The position numbers were made by a program, and so were the translations under genes. From positions 77,967,641 through 78,031,640 of the forward strand of contig NC_092806.1 of the NCBI RefSeq assembly GCF_040954645.1: a stretch of DNA of 64,000 nt, in the 5' to 3' direction. This document shows positions 10,579 through 20,868 of this stretch, piece after piece; positions within the stretch are counted from its first letter, which is position 1; every line of letters begins with the position of its first letter. The DNA comes from Diabrotica undecimpunctata (Eukaryota; Arthropoda; Insecta; Coleoptera; Chrysomelidae). Below the pieces are notes generated by a model. The model was not told the origin of the DNA, did no database searches, and saw nothing but the letters and a program-made list of their open reading frames with translations.

Positions 10579-12158
10579 ATGACCCCCAACGTCAAAGCAT
10601 TTAAAAGTATTTCTGGTTGCAATTTTGAAAAGAAAACAAAGGAAAAACAGGTGATTGAAAATTTATTTATCGAATGGTCAAACTTGATATATTTGAATTT
10701 TATGACGTATTATTTTTCTGTAGGCATAATTTTTCATAATTTATTTTCTAGAAAAAAAATATCTGTGACAAGATATAAAAGCAAAGAAAACAAAAAACAA
10801 GAAGAAAATTTAGAACAAGAAGACATTTTAGAAACAACAATTATGTTGACACAAAGTCAGGAGAAATCGGGAATAGAAAAAATTTTACAACTTATGGAGT
10901 TACAATCACAAGCAATTAAAGAAAATCAACAGGAAACAAAACAAGCAATCAAAGAAAATCAACATGAAACAAAACAAGCAATGGAAGAAAATTAAAAACA
11001 AACACAACAAAAAGTGGATGAAACAAAACAAGCAATAGAACTAAACAACAGAAATATAGATCAGCGTCTGGAAAATTATGAAGAGGGAATTAAAGGATAT
11101 GTAGAGGGGATAAAGAGAGAAATGGTACAACGGATGGAAGACGTGGAAAAAATAATGAAGGAGATAAAGAATGGTCAGAAAGAGGAACTATTCAAGAAGA
11201 CATGGAAGAAATGGAGAATAGAATTAAAGAAAGTGTGGAAATCAAAGTAGAGAAAAGAATCAAACAAATCAAACGACTCAAACAAAAAAAAAAGAAAGAC
11301 ACAGAAAACAAAAATCAACCAAATTTCGGAGACGGAAGAGAAATACAGAGGAGAAAGAGACGAAAAATCCAGCAGTTAGAAATTAATAAAGAATTGCCAA
11401 ATGGGGGATACAATGTCAGGATGAGTATTTCAGAAAAAACATACGTATTACAAGTGTATAATAATATTAATAATATTTAGAGTATAATTATTCATCAAAA
11501 CAATTAGTCGAACTGATTGCAAGACATTTTGAAGAAACGCTAGAAAACCATCTCACACTGCAAAATTACAAATATATATATGTCTTGTGCCAATTCCTAC
11601 AAATAAGAGAATCGCACTTGCGAGAAAGAAGGGCGAGAAGATCGTACGAAAATTACAGACCAAGAGAAACACATGAATATAGAGATATAGGACAAAATTA
11701 TAGAAGGGACTATACAAAAAGAGAATTCATTCACAGGAGGGAAAACGAAAATAAAGAAAACGGAAGAGGAAATTACGAACCAAGAAATCAGCAATGGAAC
11801 GAGGACAGATATCGAGAAAACCAGAATCAAAACACCACTCGCACATATCCAGAAAACGGAAATAATAATAGACGAAATGAACCGGAGTATCGAGAAAATC
11901 GATACAAATCCGACAGACCAAGTGAAAATAGAAGAGAGGTAAATAATACCCAAATAGAAGAATATGAGGAAGAGGGACAAAGCGACGAAAGGAGAAGCAC
12001 TGAAGAGCAACAGGCGTCTTTTCACGAGGCGCTCACTAGTAACAAAAAATCAAACAGGAATTTTTTGTCCGCCGAAGGAATTTATAAAACTTTCAGGAAA
12101 TAATGATAAAAGAAATAGAATAAATTTAAAATTTGTGGATGAATTTATCAATGAGTAA
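10579..12158 (+). pseudogene. Gypsy gag-like, coiled-coil and Arg-rich regions
   Basis: An N-terminal coiled coil is obvious, with QETKQAIKENQ repeated in tandem about 13 residues apart near 10920-10995, stopped at 10993 and continuing in frame from 11014. A second frame at 11202-11480 is Lys-rich. From 11585 to 12103 the protein is Arg/Asn/Glu-rich (RENENKENGRGNYEPRNQ), consistent with a nucleocapsid-like segment lacking CCHC knuckles. At least two frameshifts and a stop. It leads into protease, so I read it as gag of the Gypsy element at 10.6-14.4 kb. Confidence 0.6.
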
Positions 12159-12505
12159 CCAATTAAAATTATGATAGCCACTGGATCGGAAATAACGCTA
12201 GTCAACAAAGTTAATAAAAGAAGTTAATTTAACAATTTTAATTTACAAAATATCTAGGGTAAATTTAGTGGTTCCAAATAAACATGACATTGGCAACGAT
12301 AAATGAAGGCATACGAATAAAGGTACGACTGGGTAAGAAATTTTATGCACTACAATGTGTGATCATGCCACACATGTCGCATGACATGATCGTAGGAGTG
12401 GACGAATTGGCAGAAAAACATGTAGTAATTAATTTAAAAAATAACAAGATAAAAGTCACAGAAGAAAAGGATAGAAGAAGAACAGAAAGAAGAAGGACAG
12501 GATAA
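12159..12505 (+). pseudogene. Retrotransposon aspartic protease remnant
   Basis: The segment reads PIKIMIATGSEITLVN at 12160-12207, the active-site region of a retropepsin, followed after a gap by YALQCVIMPHMSHDMIVGVD at ~12340. The catalytic D-T/S-G triplet has become A-T-G. An in-frame TAA sits immediately upstream. Between 12207 and 12284 the frame is broken. It lies in the normal gag-pro-RT position. Confidence 0.6.
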
Positions 12506-13089
12506 GTTGGAAAAGGACAAGGAACATGAGAAACAAAATGGACGATTCAGATAAAGAACAAATGGTGGAGATGAATTTGGCAACGAAACAAGGACAAAGA
12601 AGAAAGAGAAGAAAGTGGCAGAAAAAGATAAAAGAAAATGAAACCTGGGATTCCCCAAATAAGAGATGAACCCAAAAGAAGAAGAAAAAAGAAGATTAAC
12701 AAAAGAGACAAGATCAGAAAACAAAAAGATAGGAGAAATTAAAGCATGGCATTCCTCATATGAGACGAGCCCAGAAGAAAGAAAGAGAAAGGAGGACAAA
12801 TAAAATAGGATAAACGAAGAAATCTACACATGGGATGCATGGAACGAGGTGAGCATAAATGAAAAAATAAAGGATAAATTAGAAACAGTGGTATTTGAAG
12901 AAGAGATACGTGAAAACGAGGATGCAGAATACACGATAAACATGTGTAAGGAATCTGAGAAATAACAAAGAGAATTGATATGTGGAGAAGGAAAAGAAAA
13001 GGACATAGTTACATTAGCTTTTAAGAGACTTTGAAAATTTCATAAATGAAGACAATAGAGTGGCCAAAAGGTATGAACATTAATTTGAG
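12506..13089 (+). pseudogene. Charged linker between protease and RT
   Basis: Lys/Glu-rich reading in several frames with a loose repeat: WDSPNK...EPKRR near 12645 and WHSSYE...SPEER near 12750. The RT lead-in DFENFINEDNRVAKRYEH appears just before 13085. Probably the pre-RT region of the same Gypsy element. Confidence 0.45.
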
Positions 13090-14396
13090 GTGAAAAACTT
13101 TCGATCGAAGACATACCTGATTCCGTATAAGTATCGACAAAAGGTAAAAGGAGAGATTATTAAAATGTTGGAAAATCAAATCAAAGAGAGATGTGATTCA
13201 CCTTATATCAATCCAATCATAATAGTAAAGAAAAGCAGTGGAGAATTGAGGCTATGCTTAAATGCCAGAAATATCAACCAACACACTGGATCACAATATG
13301 AGTCACCTTTAAACATTAAGGCCATTTTTGGAAGAATTATGGGTTCCCACATATTTTCTAAAATTGATTTAAAACATAGTTTTTGGTTGATACCTTTAGC
13401 CGAAAAATGTAGAAACTACACCGCATTCTCAATCGATGGTATTGTATACCATTTTAAGGTAGTGCCATTTGGATTGCAAAGACCTTATATAGCACTTGTA
13501 AGAGCTCTATATACCATTCTGAACCATCATGAGGATTTCAAAGTCCATTACGTCGATGATTTATTGATTTTTTCACAAGATAAATAGAGTCATTTGAAAC
13601 ACATAAAAGTATTTCTGGAAGAATTGGATACAGCCGGATTAAAATTGAACATCGAAAAAAGCCATTTTTCCAAAAGAAAGTGATCTATTTAGGCTTTAAA
13701 TTGGACACGAAAGGAATTAGTTTAGCCGAAGACCGAGTCAAACTCATCAACGAATACCCAAAACCAACAAATTTGAAAACATTAAGAGGTTTTCTTGGCA
13801 CGATCAATTATTTCAAAAAATTAACTCCCGATTTAAGTCAAAGGGGAATACCTCTAATAAAATTCCTAAAAAACGGAATAAAATGGAATTGGAAAGAAGA
13901 GAAGGCGTTCCAAATTTTAAAAGAAAAATTGTCAAAAGGAACGAAAATATATCACCCCATCTATCATTTATACTTAGAACTGATGCGTCTATCCAAAAAT
14001 TTGCAAGAGTTTTGTCACAAATACAAAACGAACAAAAAGTGCCAATATGTTTTATCTCTCGAGTGACAAAAACACAGGAAAGAAAATATAGTGTGACAGA
14101 ACTAGAGTTTGCCAGCGTACTATTTTGTGTGAATAAATTGAGGTTCTATCTGTTGACCGCTAAATTCACAATCGAGACGGATTATGCAGCGTTGGCCATA
14201 TCATGAAGAATCGATTGGTGAATAATCGGATACATAGAGGCATCTTGTTATTACAGGAATACGATTTTGAGTTCCGATACATCAAAGGAAAGGACACCAT
14301 CATAGCAAACGCTCTCACACGAGATGAAGACACAGAAAAAAAGGAAGCAGTTACGTTACATGTGGGATTAAACATCTTAACACAAGAGGTGTAACA
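13090..14396 (+). pseudogene. Gypsy RT and RNase H, truncated before integrase
   Basis: RT: KKSSGELRLCLNARNINQHT, FSKIDLKHSFWLIPL (first Asp intact) and FKVHYVDDLLIFSQDK (YVDD intact) at 13090-13587, then a TAG; thumb KVIYLGFKLDTKGISLAEDR from 13680. A frameshift near 13950 moves to RNase H: SFILRTDASIQKFARVLSQI, RKYSVTELEFASVLF and RYIKGKDTIIANALTRDEDT, ending at 14394. Integrase and 3' LTR are missing; the reading stops at the (TA) site where the 14414-16431 transposon sits. The gag-pro-RT-RH order supports a Ty3/Gypsy element. Confidence 0.85.
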
Positions 14397-14413
14397 CACT
14401 ATATATATATATA

Positions 14414-14703
14414 CAGTGTGGCGCACCGAAAACGAAACAGAGGCATTTACTGGCAGATGATTTCTTTTTTGAAAAAACGCTCGGACCCGTCGATTTTGTT
14501 TTCGAGGGGGAAACAAAATTGGCATAAAATCACTTTAACATTTGCAGCCCCTTAAGCGGGAGTGGCATCATCCCTAAAATCTTAAATGAAAAGGGGGGTC
14601 GAATGATCCATTATTTGAAAGGTCTTTCAACTTCCTTTATAATGATGTAAAATTCATGTATTCAATTCAGTAGTTTTGGAGATTTATTGATTTAAAGTTT
14701 AAA
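14414..14703 (+). repeat. Left terminal inverted repeat
   Basis: Matches 16141-16431 in reverse complement over the full length with scattered mismatches and small indels. Confidence 0.9.
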
Positions 14704-14991
14704 GTAGACTTTAATAGGTACATCAAATTAGTTTGTACTTCTTTCAGAAGAAATTTGACTAAAAGCATTTTCTTGATAAGTAAATGCTTTTATTTACTAC
14801 GCCCATGGTTTAATAATAATAAAAATAGCAATTGAAGTGTCCTTTGTAACAAAAAAAGTTGTTTCTTGAAGAAAGATAAGTAGAGAATGCCACGTACTTA
14901 TTTTAAATAGGAAATAGTACATTAGTTTGCGATTGATTTGACCAATCTTTGTTGTTAAAATATCATTTATTGCTTTATACATAAATTAACC

Positions 14992-16071
14992 ATGGTATAT
15001 TCCACGGCAGAAGGGGTTGAAATTATTGAAATATTTTTCGGAAATAATCAGTGCGCTAATAGAACAGCACAAATTTTTAATGAGCGACATGAGAACAATA
15101 ATGTGCACCGAAAATATGTTCTAGAACTTGTAGCTAAATTTCGGGAAACTAGATCAGTCGCCAATAAAAAACGTAATATTGAAAATCCTATAAGGAACGA
15201 AGCAACAGAAGTGGGGGTTTTAGGACAAGTTATTGTAGATCCTACATTAAGTACCCGCAAATTGCAAACTTCGTGTGGTGTTAGTCGACGTACTATCCAA
15301 CGGATTCTAAAGGCCCATAATTTTCATCCGTATAAAATTCACCTTGTACAAGAACTTAATGAATACGATTTTGATAAGCGATTAGAATTTTGGGAAGTTA
15401 TGAGCAAAATATTACAAACGATGAACAATTTTTATTTAACATTTGCTTTTCCGACGAATGTTCCTTTTTTTTTAAATGGCGAAGTAAATCGTCATAATTG
15501 TCGATATTGGTCGGACTCTAATCCCAGAATTTACCATGAGGTACACACACAGCAGCCACAAAAATTAAATGTTTGGGCTGGCATTTTTGGCGATCATTTG
15601 GTTGGTCCTTTTTTCTTATCTGGAAATTTGACTGGCGAAATGTATTTGGAATTACTGAAAAATGCCATAGATCCTGCGCTAACAGATATAATTGAAAATC
15701 AGAATGATGGTCGATACGTTGAGACTATATTGATGTTCCAACAGGATGGTGCCCCACCACATTACGCATTAAGAGTTCGGCATTATTTAGATCAGACCTT
15801 TTCAGGTCAATGGATTGGTAGAAGAGGTGCCGTTGAATGGCCCCCAAGATCGCCAGATTTATCACCTTTGGATTTCTTTTTGTGGGGTTACTTAAAAAGC
15901 AAAATCTATACTACTCAGCCAACATCCTTAGAAGATTTACGACAAAGAATTGTGAATGAGTGCCATCAAATTACTCCTCAAATATTGCAAAATGTCCGGC
16001 AACGTTTTCAGCAAAATCTTTATTATTGCATGGAAAGTGATGGTGGTCATTTTCAACATTTACTCGGCTAA
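14992..16071 (+). CDS. Mariner-like DD41D transposase, active-site frame damaged
   Basis: A 359-codon open frame starting at ATG 14992. N-terminal helix-turn-helix region (residues ~1-110; VSRRTIQRILKAHNF near 98-112), then HPYKIHLVQELNEYDFDKRL. Catalytic domain: second Asp in FQQDGAPPHY (D252), third in RSPDLSPLDFFLWGYLK (D294), 41 residues apart, hence DD41D by count. The first Asp should lie near residue 154, but there the frame reads TFAFPTNVPFF; the expected SDE triplet is present only in another frame at 15450-15458. A one-base loss near 15438 and one extra T in the T9 run at 15465-15473 explain this. The protein is full length but should not cleave DNA. Confidence 0.88.
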   Translation: MVYSTAEGVEIIEIFFGNNQCANRTAQIFNERHENNNVHRKYVLELVAKFRETRSVANKKRNIENPIRNEATEVGVLGQVIVDPTLSTRKLQTSCGVSRRTIQRILKAHNFHPYKIHLVQELNEYDFDKRLEFWEVMSKILQTMNNFYLTFAFPTNVPFFLNGEVNRHNCRYWSDSNPRIYHEVHTQQPQKLNVWAGIFGDHLVGPFFLSGNLTGEMYLELLKNAIDPALTDIIENQNDGRYVETILMFQQDGAPPHYALRVRHYLDQTFSGQWIGRRGAVEWPPRSPDLSPLDFFLWGYLKSKIYTTQPTSLEDLRQRIVNECHQITPQILQNVRQRFQQNLYYCMESDGGHFQHLLG

Positions 16072-16140
16072 CAGGTCAGTTCATTCTTTATTTTTTAACA
16101 ACTTTGCTGCTATGTATTGATCTCCTCTTACGATGATGTA

Positions 16141-16429
16141 TTTAAACTTTAAATCAATAAATCTCCAAAACTACTGAATTGAAGTACATGAATTTTACAT
16201 CATTGTAAAGGGAGTTGAAAGACCTTTTAAATGATAGATCACTCGACCCCCCTTTCTATTTAAGATTTTAGGGATGGTGCCACCCCCGCTTAGGGGGCTG
16301 CAAATGTTAATGTGATTTTATGCCAATTTTGTTTCTCCCTCGATAACAAAATCGACGGGTCCAAGCGTTTTTTTTAAAAAGGAATCATCTGCCAGTAAAT
16401 GCATCTGTTTCGTTTTCGGTGCGCCACCT

Positions 16430-16431
<2 letters not shown>
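16141..16431 (-). repeat. Right terminal inverted repeat
   Basis: Reverse complement of 14414-14703. It carries the same GGTGCGCCAC outer tip, followed immediately by TA. Confidence 0.9.
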
Positions 16432-16432
<1 letters not shown>

Positions 16433-16472
<40 letters not shown>

Positions 16473-16481
16473 GTGTGTATA

Positions 16482-16529
<48 letters not shown>
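16433..16529. repeat. (TA)n microsatellite, two blocks
   Basis: TA repeats at 16433-16470 and 16485-16529 with a short TG-containing interruption. Together with 14399-14413 they are the array into which the transposon inserted. Confidence 0.95.
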
Positions 16530-16533
<4 letters not shown>

Positions 16534-16859
16534 AATGTTTTAAAATTATTCAATAGATTGGGTTGGGAACATTTTCACTAAACTACTAAACAGGAAGTGT
16601 TTAGTAGTTTTAACTACTAAACAAAGTTATATAAAACTACACTTAAAAATGACTATATTTTTCAATGTCATTGGAATATTGTTATGAATACGAATGGAAA
16701 CTAATTGTTATTTAAAAATTTTCACCTTTAGCCTGTTAGTAGTTCTTTTTTTCTAAAGATTGCTTCGTCAAGAGAATTTTTCTATTTTTATCTAATGGTA
16801 ATATAATATGGTTCTAAAGGAAGCTGTTGTCTTGTGACATTTTTATGTTCTTTATTATC
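16530..16859. other. Non-coding, no feature recognised
   Basis: Contains a local repeat of TTTAGTAGTTTTAACTACTAAAC type (palindromic, near 16600) but no gene. Confidence 0.4.
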
Positions 16860-17500
16860 GTTAACGAGAACTAATCACAATATTAGTTGAAAATACGTTT
16901 ATTTTGACGCTTCGGTTTCCATTTCGGAAATCATTCTTAAAATAAAAATTAAGCAAACTATTTTGCTTTGTTATTTGGCAATATGTACAAAAACAATATT
17001 CTAATAATTTAATTTTATCTATATCGTACATGATGATAATTCAGGCAAATATATTTTAAGAATAGTTCTTTTATATTAGTAGCATAACCAATTGACTAGA
17101 AAGTAGAGTTTCAAATAGTATTGTAAATATTTTTAGTTGCATTCTTATGACGGCTTTATTGGAGAATAGTTTATTTAATTACATGAAGTTAACTTTACCT
17201 TGAGAATACCTTTTAGAAAAAATGATAGAATGTGATATGTTTTACAAAGGCAACCAGACCCAATCATAACAGTAAAATTCTTTCGTTATTATTATCACTG
17301 TAAAGCTTAAGGAGAAACCAGGAAAACAATTTAGTTTACTATCAATATTAATACCAAATTCGAATTCTATATGTATGTGACTTTAAAACATATATAGTGT
17401 ATCCTTGATATTTTATTGACTAATACTGGAATTTTATTATTTGTGATTTCTTCTTTTAATATTGGTAACCAAATCCTAATACATTATATTTTCACTGCAC
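16860..17500 (-). mobile_element. PLE 3' untranslated region copy
   Basis: Non-coding, but the order of segments matches 52870-53480, where the same sequence follows a PLE GIY-YIG frame on the minus strand: the CACTTCGGAAAT-like block, TTCTAATAATTTAATTTTAT, the ACTTTAACTTGAGAATA block, the AGTAAAATTC block and GGTAACCAAATCCTA. I therefore read it as a PLE 3' tail without coding sequence. Confidence 0.6.
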
Positions 17501-17689
17501 TACTATTGCTCGGGTCGGAGGACAGCCATATTTCTTTTAGTGCAAAGGACAGAAAACCATAATTATGAAATTGTTTTCGATCATGACCATCAAGGCAGAT
17601 GACACCTTAATACGCTGCTACTTTTTTCTAGAGACGTTTTGTTGGACTTCGTATTAGAGTTTGTATACAACTACCGACAAGGTCCAAAC

Positions 17690-18240
17690 AAGGTAGAAAC
17701 AGCGTCATAGTATGGTGTTATTTACCGATTTAAATGCGATCGTGCCACTTGCAGATCGTGCTCCTACGATATATGTTGTGTTGGAAAAAACCACAAAAGC
17801 CATTATCAATAAAACCTCTTTTCCTGTTGACATAAAACAATCTCTAATTACTCGCAAAGAGTCTTCCAGAACATCTTGAATATATAACCTAACCAAAATT
17901 CACAGACCCGATATTCCCCTACGTCCCGTTTTCAGAGCATACAAATGCCCTACACAACCATTGACCAAGTACTTGGCCAAAACTCTACAATCTCTCGCCG
18001 AAATTGCTTCATTCTTCGTCGAAAATTCTTTTCATTTTATCGAACTTCTTAAAAAATACCCTATCTTACCGTCAGACATTCTAGTAAGTTTGGATATCGT
18101 TTCACTTTTTAAAAATATTCCTATAGACGAAACTCTAAACATTCTGAAAACTAAACACACTACCCAGCAAGACTACTTATCTCTCATTAGATATTGTATA
18201 TCTAACACAAATAACGTGGTGTTCGTGTGTATTAAGGTAT
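17690..18240 (+). pseudogene. Penelope-like RT, N-terminal half
   Basis: The plus strand reads KIHRPDIPLRPVFRAYKCPT at ~17899, AKTLQSLAEIASFFVENSFH, then PSDILVSLDIVSLFKNIPID (RT motif A, Asp intact) at ~18075-18133, and LSLIRYCISNTN before the frame ends at ~18240. LAKSLPEHLEYIT upstream lies in another frame. This is the PKIHK.....PLRP / VSFDVVSLF layout of PLE RT. The YVDD half and GIY-YIG are absent. It faces the PLE tail at 16860-17500, so the two are separate insertions. Confidence 0.7.
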
Positions 18241-18999
18241 AAAAAATGCTTATTAAAAGCTTAAAATTTTTATTTTAAAGAATATCTTTTCGGAATTGAA
18301 TCATTCCATCATCAGTTTAATAAAAAGTTGTTAAAAACATTGTATGGCCACATAAAAACATTGGAAGGACATCTGTATTAAAAAACAATCCTCATGGTAT
18401 TTACAAAGGTAAATGCAATAGACTGTTAACTTGTTGATTAATAAAAACTGAAAATGGGGGCATCTTACATGACCCCCTGTAGCTGGTGAGGTTTTATCGA
18501 CTTACATTACCTCTGATCTGTGCTGGAGTCTAGGGCTAACTATAACTACGGCTATACAGTTAGCCCTAGCCCTAGAAAGTAGCCACTTGATTGACTTGTT
18601 AGGAAAAAAAGTTCACTTCACTATTTGGGCATTGAAGTCAAAACTGGGGCTTAAATAATTAAATAAAGCACACTATTATTTAAATATTAAAGCTTTTGTA
18701 AAATTTTATTTCTTTTTTTTAAGAACTCTTACCAACCATAATTTAGATTAAAAAGTTCTTTTGCTGTGTACCCTAATTTTGTGCAAAACAAGTAATATAT
18801 ATTTTTAATCTAAATTTTCTATCTAAAGTTTTTACAAAGACCCATTACATTTGTACATCTTGTAATTTTTTCTTTCATTGCATTGTAAAAATTCTTAAAA
18901 AAGGAATTAATATTTTCCGAAAGCTTGAAAGTTCAAATAATTGTATGCTTTATTTAAGCCGCAATTTTGACTTCAATACCCAAATAATAAGTGAAAGGC
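18241..18999. other. Non-coding stretch with a short inverted repeat
   Basis: No gene. CGGAATTGAATCATTCCATC near 18290 followed by ATCAG resembles PLE terminal-repeat wording. CTAGGGCTAACT at 18530-18541 pairs perfectly with AGTTAGCCCTAG at 18558-18569. Confidence 0.4.
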
Positions 19000-19135
19000 C
19001 ATGAGGTTTCTAGAACAACAAGTAACAAATCCACGGAGAAAGCTACAGCTACCTGAGTGTAGCTTCCACAGTGGATATATTAGTTTAGTTGTTGTTGCTC
19101 TGAAAACCTCAGGGTCTTAGGGATGTAACTAAGGA
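19000..19135. repeat. Dispersed relative of the 26-32 kb satellite
   Basis: ACGGAGAAAGCTACAGCTAC, followed by CTGAG, matches the satellite phrase in the 26131-27488 array. Here it is followed by an inverted partner (TGTAGCTTCCACAGTGG, then TTGTTGTT against the upstream AACAACAA), so the copy is folded back on itself. Confidence 0.5.
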
Positions 19136-19580
19136 TGTATATCAACTATTATTTTCAATTTAAAATAAAAATGATCCCGAAAGTAAATAATATACCAAAG
19201 AAAATTTGAGAAGAAGAACTGAAAAATGGTAGAACTTATTTCGTTCAGACCTTCATGAATAAAAAGGGGTTATTATTCTGTGATGTTTCGTAAAAAATAA
19301 TGTAATCAACCAAATGTGCAACAATTCATCAATTTAGATAGTTAACTCTGCCAAACAATAAGGAGGTATTACATGCTGCCTGGCATGATACGATGTAAAT
19401 AATCTCAGATGTAAATTTTTTTATAATATCCAATATTAAATTTAACTTATATGTGATGCAAGGGAAATTAGGGTGACGATCCCAAAAAAATGACATCTGT
19501 GATGATAGAGCCAACCTGGCAAATGAAGACAGGATGATCTCATTAACTGTTTAAGGACTGTAATAACTACGAATAAATGG
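19136..19580. other. Non-coding, no feature recognised
   Basis: No motif-bearing frame and no element end. Confidence 0.4.
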
Positions 19581-19667
<87 letters not shown>

Positions 19668-19676
19668 TATATACTA
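19581..19676. repeat. (TA)n microsatellite
   Basis: About 95 bases of near-pure TA. Confidence 0.95.
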
Positions 19677-19691
19677 TATCACTATATACTA

Positions 19692-19999
19692 TATCACTAA
19701 CACGCAAGTACTCCAAACTTTAGACAAAAGATGCGAAATTCTAAATGAGATAAAAACTAGAAAGATGGAATACTTGGGGCACATTGTGAGAGGTGAAAAG
19801 TACGAACTTTTAAGAAATATCATGCAGGGCAAAATTAAGGGCAAAAGAAGTGTGGGAAGAAGAAAAATATCGTGGCTTCGTAATCTACGTGAATGGTTCG
19901 GGTGTAGTTCGATTGAACTTTTTAGGCGCGCTGCTAACAAAGTCGCAGTGACCATGATGATTTCCAATCTCCGATAGGAGTGGCACGAGAAGAAGAAGA

Positions 20000-20001
<2 letters not shown>
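19692..20001 (+). mobile_element. LINE family A, very short 3' end
   Basis: Open from TNTQVLQTLDKRCEILNEIK through KMEYLGHIVRGEKYELLRNI to GRRKISWLRNLREWFGCSS, stopping at 19975-19977. The stop is followed by GTGGCACGAGAAGAAGAAGA, the family 3' terminus. Flanked on both sides by (TA)n, so this 5'-truncated copy probably inserted into a TA array. No frame break in its ~95 codons, suggesting a fairly recent copy. Confidence 0.8.

Positions 20002-20088
<87 letters not shown>
20002..20088. repeat. (TA)n microsatellite
   Basis: About 87 bases of pure TA directly after the LINE AAG tail. Confidence 0.96.
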
Positions 20089-20094
<6 letters not shown>

Positions 20095-20322
20095 GCGTTG
20101 AAATTGATAAACAGTTCCGCATTATGACGTCATTTCGAACTCTCATGGCCTCATCAGATGCGGAGGCTGAATACAAAATCTAATACGAAAGACCAATAAA
20201 TGTTTCCTAACTGTTTCTTACTCAAGTAGTGGCCGTATAGGTTTCATCTATTTACCATCTTTGGCTATGGAACGCCGAAATGACGTTATAGTGTATAGTA
20301 TTAATTCAAACGCAGAGACTAA
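20087..20322. repeat. Hairpin element, MITE-like
   Basis: TAGTCTCTGCGTTGAA at 20087 and, 35 bases on, ATGACGTCATTTCG recur in inverted order at 20276-20322 (CGAAATGACGTTAT, then TTCAAACGCAGAGACTAA). The arms are ~50 bp with a few mismatches around a ~140-bp centre. No coding potential. A small non-autonomous element or a PLE terminal hairpin. Confidence 0.55.
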
Positions 20323-20718
20323 CAATTCGTTTTCTAACAGCATATACTGTCTTAAATACATCATAGCCATAGCAAGTTTTTGCTACAACATGTAAACTTT
20401 TACACATTTCGAAAGATATTTTAGGTCGCAGTATAGAAAGGTTACGAGGTCATATGAGATTTTTGAAATCAACAATAAACAACAGTTTGCAAGTGCGGAG
20501 TCATTATATAGAATTTTTCGTACGTTTGGGAAAATATTTCGTATTTTGTAGCTCTGATATACACTACCTGTTCACATGGGGACTCTTTTCTTCGAGATTG
20601 AAGTCCTTCGTGTGCTTTGATAACCGCTGTGATGGTGTGATGTTCTAATCACCCGTGTTTCTTCAAATACAGGTGTTCTTATTGTTTAGTGTTTCTGAAA
20701 CGACTATCTCATCCTCTT
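20323..20718. other. Non-coding, no feature recognised
   Basis: The only frame of note (20454-20648) has no recognisable motif. Confidence 0.4.
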
Positions 20719-20723
20719 GCCAT

Positions 20724-20868
20724 TGTAATGAAATGCAAAACCTTTATAAACTAGGTTTTAATATACAAGAAATTAGCATTGTTTTGTGTGAATGAATAAC
20801 ATGCCAATTACATATTTAACTAAAACTAAGATGACAAATTACAAACACAGTTCACAGACCACAGGACA
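20724..20868 (-). repeat. Gypsy B 3' LTR (145 bp)
   Basis: On the minus strand it starts TGTCCTGTGGTCTGTGAACT and ends CATTTCATTACA, the TG...CA form. TTTATAAAGG inside could be a TATA element. Flanked by GCCAT (plus strand) at 20719-20723. Confidence 0.85.

Larger units (their letters stand above)
14414..16431 (+). mobile_element. Complete TIR transposon, mariner-like, TA target
   Basis: A 2018-bp element with long terminal inverted repeats of about 290 bp (14414-14703 and 16141-16431). The left tip is CAGTGTGGCGCACCGAAAAC; the right tip, read inward, is CAAGGTGGCGCACCGAAAAC. Both flanks are TA within a (TA)n array, consistent with TA target-site duplication. It contains one transposase frame. 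Structurally complete, but the transposase is damaged (see CDS). Insertion interrupts or borders the Gypsy element at 10.6-14.4 kb. Confidence 0.9.

Noticed and set aside
11597..12025. 142-codon minus-strand frame with hydrophobic, Ser/Phe-rich protein
   Set aside because: Antisense shadow of the Arg/Asn-rich gag segment on the plus strand. The same applies to 11727-11921 and 12434-12799.
20454..20648. 64-codon plus-strand frame
   Set aside because: No motif; AT-rich non-coding surroundings.
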